64,000 nucleotides of DNA from Martinezella multihospitum (GTDB lineage Bacteria > Pseudomonadota > Alphaproteobacteria > Rhizobiales > Rhizobiaceae). Position 1 is the first letter of the stretch; every line of letters begins with the position of its first letter. The notes under the pieces were generated by a model that searched no databases, was not told the origin of the DNA, and saw nothing but the letters and a program-made list of their open reading frames with translations. The position numbers and the translations under genes are program-made. Location: contig NZ_FMAG01000001.1 in NCBI RefSeq assembly GCF_900094585.1, positions 1,006,530 through 1,070,529 on the forward strand. Direction: 5' to 3'. Below, one piece after another: positions 58,779-64,000 of the stretch.

Positions 58779-58867
58779 CGAGACGTTCCGACTTCCGACG
58801 CCATGCAATACGACGGGGAGGCATATGCCTCAGTCTCCCGAAACGATGAGAATGAAGGGCTTAGACA

Positions 58868-59704
58868 ATGGAAAGAAAATACTATTCCTCTCTTGGCGGC
58901 CATCCGCCGCAGAGCGACCTGCTGACAGGGCGCGCCGTGTTCACGGAGGCCTACGCGGTCATCCCCAAGGGAGTGATGCAGGACATCGTCACCAGCTATC
59001 TGCCCTTCTGGAACGACACGCGCTGCTGGGTGATCGCCCGGCCGCTTTCAGGGTTTGCCGAGACCTTTTCGCAATATGTCATGGAAGTGGCGCCGGGTGG
59101 CGGCAGCGACCGGCCGGAGCAGGATGCCGAGGCCGAAGGCGTGTTGTTTGTTGTCGACGGCGAGATCGAACTCACCTTGCCCTCCGGCAAGCATGTTCTC
59201 CAGCCGGGCGGCTATGCCTTCCTGCCGCCGGGCCTGAAATGGTCGCTGCATAACCGCTCAGGCGCTCATGCCCGCTTCCATTGGGTACGCAAGGCATATG
59301 AGGCCGTCGAGGGGCTGGCTCATCCGGAGCCGCTCATCTTGAACGAGAAGGATATTACACCGTCCGCCATGCCGGGCACGGAGGGACGCTGGGCAACGAC
59401 CCGCTTCGTCGATCCGTCCGATCTGCGGCACGATATGCACGTGACGATCGTCACTCTCCAACCCGGTGCAGTCATCCCCTTTGCGGAAACCCATGTCATG
59501 GAGCACGGCCTCTATGTGCTGGAAGGCAAGGCCGTCTATCGCTTGAACCAGGATTGGGTCGAAGTCGAAGCCGGCGACTTCATGTGGTTGCGCGCCTTCT
59601 GCCCGCAGGCTTGCTATGCCGGCGGTCCAGGCCCGTTCCGCTACCTGCTCTACAAGGACGTCAATCGCCACATGACGCTTCGTCCCTTCGGCTCGCGCCG
59701 TTAA
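58868..59704 (+). CDS. allE: (S)-ureidoglycine aminohydrolase
   Basis: A 278-residue bicupin. The N-terminal cupin (about residues 60-130) has GGGSDRPEQDAEAEGVLFVV and the C-terminal one (about 185-270) has TLQPGAVIPFAETHVMEHGL YVLEGKAVY with metal ligands His and Glu. This is the ureidoglycine aminohydrolase (YlbA/AllE) family, which releases ammonia from allantoate-derived ureidoglycine during purine or ureide use. It is here alone, without other allantoin genes, which is unusual. ATG at 58868, preceded by GGAGGCATATG further upstream. Followed by a hairpin at 59728-59744. Confidence 0.88.
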   Translation: MERKYYSSLGGHPPQSDLLTGRAVFTEAYAVIPKGVMQDIVTSYLPFWNDTRCWVIARPLSGFAETFSQYVMEVAPGGGSDRPEQDAEAEGVLFVVDGEIELTLPSGKHVLQPGGYAFLPPGLKWSLHNRSGAHARFHWVRKAYEAVEGLAHPEPLILNEKDITPSAMPGTEGRWATTRFVDPSDLRHDMHVTIVTLQPGAVIPFAETHVMEHGLYVLEGKAVYRLNQDWVEVEAGDFMWLRAFCPQACYAGGPGPFRYLLYKDVNRHMTLRPFGSRR

Positions 59705-59727
59705 GCCAAGCGGCTTTGCGACAGGCT

Positions 59728-59744
59728 CGGCGCCCATGGCGCCG
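59728..59744. terminator. hairpin after allE
   Basis: CGGCGCC (59728-59734), CAT, GGCGCCG (59738-59744): a perfect seven-base-pair GC stem between the convergent allE and TadG-like genes. No T tail, so strength is unclear. Confidence 0.45.
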
Positions 59745-59786
59745 GGTTAGGTCATCGACCCCACCGGTCGTCAGCTTGCCGTCGCA

Positions 59787-60743
59787 TCAGTTGGTGAGGC
59801 GCACGGCATCGCCGTCGGCCGACGAACATTGCGACGAGATCGTATAGAAAAAGTCCTGTCGATCCCAACCGCCGCCATCTTCCCAGGCGTGCTTTTGTGC
59901 GGCCTGGCAGCCGAAATAATTCTCGATCGGCAAGGTGACGCCCTTGGGAAGTTGGCTACCGTCGACGAAGAGATAGTTCGAGGTATTCGGATCATCCGTT
60001 CGCAGGGTCAGATCGTATTTTGTGCTGGCCGAGTTCTTGCTGTTGCAGTTCACGGCATTATTGTTCGAGATGGAAGCCACCTTGCCAAGCGGGCAGCCAT
60101 CGTCCTTGACGTCCATCTGCAGCACGAGCTTGGTATATTGGCCCAGCGTAATCGGGCCGGACGGGACGGCCGCCATGGTGCCCTGACCATCGTTGTTATG
60201 GGTTGTCGGCTGATAGGTCACGGTGCCGACCACGGTTTCGGCTGTTGCATTGGGCCTGACGACGCGGATCGTGATGACTTTGTAGTACCATCCCTGCGCC
60301 TGTGTCGGCGTGATGGTCACGATATCAGGCTTTGCCGGGGCCGTGGCCTGGGAGTTCACGCCAATGTTGACGCTGTCGATGTTGACGATGCGCATCAGGT
60401 TTGTCGGCACCACCCCGGTCAAATTGACCGAAAGGATGCGTCCGTTTGCTGTGATGGTATAACTGAGGTTGGCGGGCGTCGTGTCCGCATAGGCGGTAAT
60501 GAAGCGTGTGGCTTCTGCCTGTGCGGCGGCCAAGTTGGTACCATCGAAGATCTTGCCACCGGCAAGAGCGGCTCCATCGGCGATTTCCTGCAAATTCGTT
60601 CGCTGATGTACCGCAGATGCGTAATCAACTGCCAAGCCCGCAGCCGCAGCCAGCGGGACTGCGATCAACGCCGTCAGTGTTGCGAAATTGCCAGCACGAT
60701 CCTTTGTCAGGCGGCCTAGCTTCCGCAAAAAGTGAGTGCTCAT
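59787..60743 (-). CDS. TadG-like pilus assembly protein (Flp pilus)
   Basis: A 318-residue protein starting MSTHFLRKLGRLTKDRAGNF, with a single N-terminal membrane segment LTALIAVPLAAAAGLAVDYA typical of TadE/TadG minor pilin-like proteins. An Asn/Thr-rich exported domain follows with NGRILSVNLTGVVPTNLMRI. TadG proteins take part in Flp/Tad pilus assembly and tight adherence. The ATG at 60743 has TAGGAATA before it. Its neighbours are not other tad genes; an upstream ToxR-type regulator (62696) reads in the same direction. Confidence 0.82.
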   Translation of the reverse strand: MSTHFLRKLGRLTKDRAGNFATLTALIAVPLAAAAGLAVDYASAVHQRTNLQEIADGAALAGGKIFDGTNLAAAQAEATRFITAYADTTPANLSYTITANGRILSVNLTGVVPTNLMRIVNIDSVNIGVNSQATAPAKPDIVTITPTQAQGWYYKVITIRVVRPNATAETVVGTVTYQPTTHNNDGQGTMAAVPSGPITLGQYTKLVLQMDVKDDGCPLGKVASISNNNAVNCNSKNSASTKYDLTLRTDDPNTSNYLFVDGSQLPKGVTLPIENYFGCQAAQKHAWEDGGGWDRQDFFYTISSQCSSADGDAVRLTN

Positions 60744-60962
60744 TATTCCTACCAGAGAAAAGCCTAAACTTTGGTCGGAGAATGGGCAAAACATATAAAG
60801 ACGTGGTTTAGAAGGAGACTCAAGTTGTAGCTACAGGCTGCATTTTTATGCTGATGTTCAGGTGGAAAAGACTTTCTGATACTTTATCTCTAAGAGACCT
60901 TGCCTAAGGTAGACGTCGAACATTTCAGCAGTCGGCGATAGGTGTTCGACAATACATTCTTG

Positions 60963-62696
60963 TCAGTTCCGGTCGTCTGATTCTTGCGCTTCGTCGCCGG
61001 CCGGCAGCCCGAGCTCGATCAGCGTTCGGCTGATGTCCCGGCGTGCTGCAAGGTAGATCGGGCTGGTATTGCGAGCGGGCAGGGCGATATTCGCGGCTGT
61101 CGAGCCTGGCCTCAGTTCCAGCCCCTTCGCCAGAGCTTGTCTGGCTTCGTCTGTTCGGCCCAATCGCTGATAGGCGGTCGCCAAAAGCATATGCGCCCGG
61201 CCCGTCCCGGAGGTGATCGCGATGGAGCGTTGCAGCCATCCAATGGCATCTTCATTGCGATTGAGAAGGATATCGGCCCATCCCGCGCCCAGCAGCCAGG
61301 TCCAGCGAGACACAGCCGGCGTGTCGAAGCGGTCCGCCAGCTCGAATGTCGCAAGCGCATCCTCGAAACGCCCGAGCTGGATCTGCGTCAGGCCAAGTTG
61401 GAACAGTGCCGCGCCATCCCACGGGTTGAGGCTCAGCGCTCTTGCGCAGGCCACAAGGCTTTCGGAAAAACGGTTGGTTGCGGTCAGGAAACGGCAATAG
61501 ATGTCAAGCACAGGGAGAGAATTCGGTCTTGTTCGCAGCGCGTGCTCGATCAGCGAATTTGCCTCGTTCTCTGCGGCCCTGCTCTCGGTCGGATCATACC
61601 AGCTGAGCTGAATGCCGCGCAGATGCAGCGTAGCAAGCGCGATCTGCAGATCGACATTATCAGGCTGATCGCTCAGATATTTTTCAAGAATCGATCGTGC
61701 CGTCGCGAAGCGTTCCTTCGTCGTCTGATTGATTGACGCGGTTGCCTGTTGGATCGCGACATTGGCGGCGCCGGCTACGGCTGCAGGGCTACCTGTTTCT
61801 TCGAGTTTGTTGAGGCGGCTGGCAACGTCGTAGCCGGCTCCCGCAGCAAGCCGTGAGGCAAGGCGCTGCGCGTCGGATTCGGTGGCGTCCAGCGTCACCT
61901 CGGCGACCGATTCGATCTCGCGGCTGCGCACCTTGATGAGCCGTGTTTGAAGGATCCAGGATTGCGGGCTTTTTTGCAGCTCACTTTGTAAGAGAAAATC
62001 GGCTTCGCCGCCAAATCCGGATATGGGTTTGGCGGCTGCCGCCGGGCTCTGCTCCTTCGGCGCTATCAGGCGGATATTGTCGATCGCGGCGAGGCCGTTG
62101 ATCATCTCCGCGGCGATGCCTTGCGCCAAAACGGCGCTCTGGGCATCGCCGAGGGTATCGACAACAGGCAGAACTTCGATGACCGATTGACCCGATCCCA
62201 AAACATCGCCGACGCGAGAGAAAAAGACAGTGACGCCAATAATGACGGCGATCGTACAGAGCATTGCCAGCGCGCCGAACGCCAAAACCTTGCGCGATCC
62301 GCCTCGACCGTGTGTCCCAGCGCCATTTGCCGTGACACTTGCGTCGGAGACCGGCATATCCCGCTCTGCAGGCTGCGGTGCCGCACTCTCCTGCCTTGCG
62401 GTTACTTCAGCGGTGAATAGATAGCCACGACCAGACACAAGCTTGATCATGTGCCGCTCAGTATCACCGAGCGCCATGCGGATTTCGCGAATGCATTGAA
62501 ACAGGCTGTCTTCCCCGACATAGATCCCGGGCCAGACAGCGTCCATCAGTTCCTGCTTGCCGACAACGCGCCCGTTGTTCGCGACGAGGAAGCTCAGCAG
62601 TTCAAAAGCTTTTGGGCGCAGCCGGATCGCGGAACCGTCAGGCCCGTGAAGCTCGGCACGATCTGGATCGAGACCGAATCCAGTAAAATAAAACAC
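60963..62696 (-). CDS. ToxR/CadC-type membrane regulator with TPR repeats
   Basis: A 577-residue protein from the GTG at 62696, which follows GGGAG. Residues 1-105 are a winged helix (YFTGFGLDPDRAELHGPDGS, RLRPKAFELLSFLVANNGRV, then LFQCIREIRMALGDTERHMI). One membrane segment follows (VLAFGALAMLCTIAVIIGVT, about residue 138). The periplasmic part has tetratricopeptide repeats (AALFQLGLTQIQLGRFEDAL, then AHMLLATAYQRLGRTDEARQ). CadC/ToxR proteins sense periplasmic signals and bind DNA directly from the membrane. It may control the TadG-like gene downstream. Its 5' flank has phased repeats. Confidence 0.88.
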   Translation of the reverse strand: MFYFTGFGLDPDRAELHGPDGSAIRLRPKAFELLSFLVANNGRVVGKQELMDAVWPGIYVGEDSLFQCIREIRMALGDTERHMIKLVSGRGYLFTAEVTARQESAAPQPAERDMPVSDASVTANGAGTHGRGGSRKVLAFGALAMLCTIAVIIGVTVFFSRVGDVLGSGQSVIEVLPVVDTLGDAQSAVLAQGIAAEMINGLAAIDNIRLIAPKEQSPAAAAKPISGFGGEADFLLQSELQKSPQSWILQTRLIKVRSREIESVAEVTLDATESDAQRLASRLAAGAGYDVASRLNKLEETGSPAAVAGAANVAIQQATASINQTTKERFATARSILEKYLSDQPDNVDLQIALATLHLRGIQLSWYDPTESRAAENEANSLIEHALRTRPNSLPVLDIYCRFLTATNRFSESLVACARALSLNPWDGAALFQLGLTQIQLGRFEDALATFELADRFDTPAVSRWTWLLGAGWADILLNRNEDAIGWLQRSIAITSGTGRAHMLLATAYQRLGRTDEARQALAKGLELRPGSTAANIALPARNTSPIYLAARRDISRTLIELGLPAGDEAQESDDRN

Positions 62697-63146
62697 CTGC
62701 TCCCAACGATCCTCAACTGTACCGTTTAAAATATAGCGCAATATAAGGAGAGCCTTGCTCAACAGTCAACGTGCCGAAGCCGCTACCAAGAAAAGGATCA
62801 CATCGCTTGCTTGGCCGAGCGGCAAGCTCAATCGGAATTGGCCAAGTGCCAATTCTACCAACAAAATCAGAAATTTCAGAAAAATATCAGAAAATATCAG
62901 AACCTTGCCGAGACCCTATCAGGACCTCACCGCCCTGCTCCGACTATTGTTTGAATAGATAATGAAAAATTACGGCGGTTGTTCATAAGCTGAGAGGAAG
63001 TGCTCAATATCGGCAAGAACGGCAGGGATATTCTTGATTGCAACCCGCTATTCTTCGGATTGTGCATTCTTCACGAGCATGATTGTCCCGGAACGGCATA
63101 GCAATGGCCGGGCGCCAGCCAGTCGCCAATCTTGAGAGAGCTTTCC
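62697..63146. other. intergenic stretch with phased TCAGAA repeats
   Basis: Between the ToxR-type gene and the gene at 63147. No coding frame is supported. The AT-rich block 62863-62912 has four TCAG copies at one helical turn; see the repeat entry. Confidence 0.5.
62863..62912. repeat. four phased TCAGAA direct repeats
   Basis: TCAG occurs at 62867, 62876, 62887 and 62897, each followed by A-rich DNA (AAATCAGAA, ATTTCAGAA, AAATATCAGAA, AATATCAGAA). Spacing of 9, 11 and 10 bases keeps all copies on one face of the helix. It lies about 170 bases upstream of the ToxR-type start, as a regulator's own binding array would. Confidence 0.45.
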
Positions 63147-64000
63147 ATGGGAAAGGTGCTTGATTTTCGGGTACATCGGCCGGCAGGCGGCATATGTGCA
63201 AACCGGGCATTGCCGGCCGGCGAGGCGGACGCTCTGTTCGAGCCGGTGGCATTTTCCCAGGCCGTCTCACGATTGGCCCGTAGTTTCGTTGCGGTTCACG
63301 AGGCTTCGCCGCGAACCGCAGCACTTTTCGCAACACAGCAACGTTGGCTCCTTTGCCACGCCGCACTGGGTGACTACTTTCGAACAATTCGCGAGTCCGG
63401 AGCAGGACTGACCCGGCGCGGCCTTGGAAATCTCGCTCTGCAATATGCGATTGCCAGCCGCAACACGGCCTATGCTTTCTTTGACGAAGCCTTGCAATAT
63501 GATGTCGTTCGCCCGATCATCGCTCCCAACGGTCTGCCATCGGAGCAGGTAGCGCCGGCGCCGTTCACACTGCAGATGCTGGCTCACTGGTATAGCGTAC
63601 ATTTTCAAGCTCTCGATCTCATCAGCGGCGGCGGCAGGGTGGCCAGGTTCCACGCCGAGCCGGAAAACCTGCTGGCATTGGTGCAGCCGATTGCGGCGCA
63701 TGCACTTCTGACGAGCCCCGCAATTCGCAGCCCCGGTCCGCTCTATACGATCTTCACCTGGGCCGATGCCGGCGGGCTGCTGATGGACCGGCTGATCGCC
63801 GGAATAGAACCCGAAGTGCTGGCCGGACAAGGCAGGCTCCTGACGGATGTGAGCTCGATTTCCTATCTGGCTCAATCATTCGGTCTGTCGCGAGCCCATA
63901 CCAGTCGCAAGCTTGCCGCGGCAGAATCGATCGGAGGCGTCGGCTGGAGCGGCCGGCGTGGCCGCTCCCAATTGTGGATCTCGCGCGGCTTTTATGAGGA
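63147..64000 (+). CDS. hypothetical DNA-binding-like protein, cut by window end
   Basis: The frame is open from the ATG at 63147 to the end of the window, at least 284 codons. It starts MGKVLDFRVHRPAGGICANR. Later segments are helical (QRWLLCHAALGDYFRTIRES, ALQYAIASRNTAYAFFDEAL). The C-terminal part ISYLAQSFGLSRAHTSRKLA followed by GRRGRSQLWISRGFYE looks like a winged helix-turn-helix. I do not recognise the family. A reverse frame at 63267-63875 opposite to it is a shadow. Confidence 0.6.
   Translation, partial: MGKVLDFRVHRPAGGICANRALPAGEADALFEPVAFSQAVSRLARSFVAVHEASPRTAALFATQQRWLLCHAALGDYFRTIRESGAGLTRRGLGNLALQYAIASRNTAYAFFDEALQYDVVRPIIAPNGLPSEQVAPAPFTLQMLAHWYSVHFQALDLISGGGRVARFHAEPENLLALVQPIAAHALLTSPAIRSPGPLYTIFTWADAGGLLMDRLIAGIEPEVLAGQGRLLTDVSSISYLAQSFGLSRAHTSRKLAAAESIGGVGWSGRRGRSQLWISRGFYE

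Noticed and set aside
63267..63875. 202-codon reverse frame opposite the last gene
   Set aside because: Shadow of the gene starting at 63147, which has a good amino-acid composition and stays open to the window end.

Overview
The window looks like part of an alphaproteobacterial, Rhizobiales genome, most likely the Rhizobium/Agrobacterium group. The reasons are the high GC content, the densely packed operons, the LuxI/LuxR pair, the DUF1127 and DUF1236 small proteins, a dispersed ~100 bp palindromic repeat of rhizobial type, and many sugar, polyol and phosphonate uptake genes. No rRNA, tRNA, CRISPR array, prophage or transposase gene was seen. This is accessory catabolic DNA of the kind carried on rhizobial chromids, megaplasmids or chromosomal islands.

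Region 1 (1-15576) starts with the edge of a 2-oxoacid dehydrogenase E1 gene and a divergent Lrp-type regulator. The rest is a nearly complete phenylacetate (paa) cluster: paaX, paaABCDE, an extra PaaA/PaaC-family gene, paaZ, a hotdog thioesterase and paaY on the plus strand; paaR, paaK, paaI and paaG on the minus strand; and a fused enoyl-CoA hydratase/3-hydroxyacyl-CoA dehydrogenase diverging from paaG. A near-identical 17 bp TetR-type operator lies at the paaA promoter and in the paaG/fusion divergent promoter, so one TetR protein (probably PaaR) may control both. No thiolase (paaJ) is present.

Region 2 (15577-27511) has an acyl-homoserine-lactone synthase and LuxR regulator arranged tail to tail, and an operon of two small related proteins of unknown function plus a TetR regulator. 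It also has a 2-aminoethylphosphonate locus: phnSTUV, a LysR regulator, an FAD oxidoreductase and phnX. A 16-base identical motif precedes both halves of the phosphonate locus. A MEKHLA-domain protein and a DUF1127 protein follow.

Region 3 (27512-39213) is sparsely coded. It has a NarL/NarX-type two-component system flanked by two Gly/Asn-rich secreted proteins, several small membrane or exported proteins, a short CheW-like protein, a sterol-desaturase-family protein, a membrane AraC regulator and a frameshifted hydratase gene.

Region 4 (39214-55662) is about carbohydrates. A polyol cluster holds three short-chain dehydrogenases, a PfkB kinase and a remnant of a sugar ABC ATPase. After cfa and an L,D-transpeptidase gene comes a LacI-controlled rare-sugar locus: TIM-barrel epimerase, LacI, binding protein, ATPase, two permeases, FGGY kinase and class II aldolase. 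A ParD/ParE-type toxin-antitoxin pair closes the region.

Region 5 (55663-64000) contains an OmpR/EnvZ-type two-component system, a periplasmic ankyrin protein, allE, a TadG-like pilus-assembly protein, a ToxR/CadC-type membrane regulator with TPR repeats, and a gene cut by the window end.
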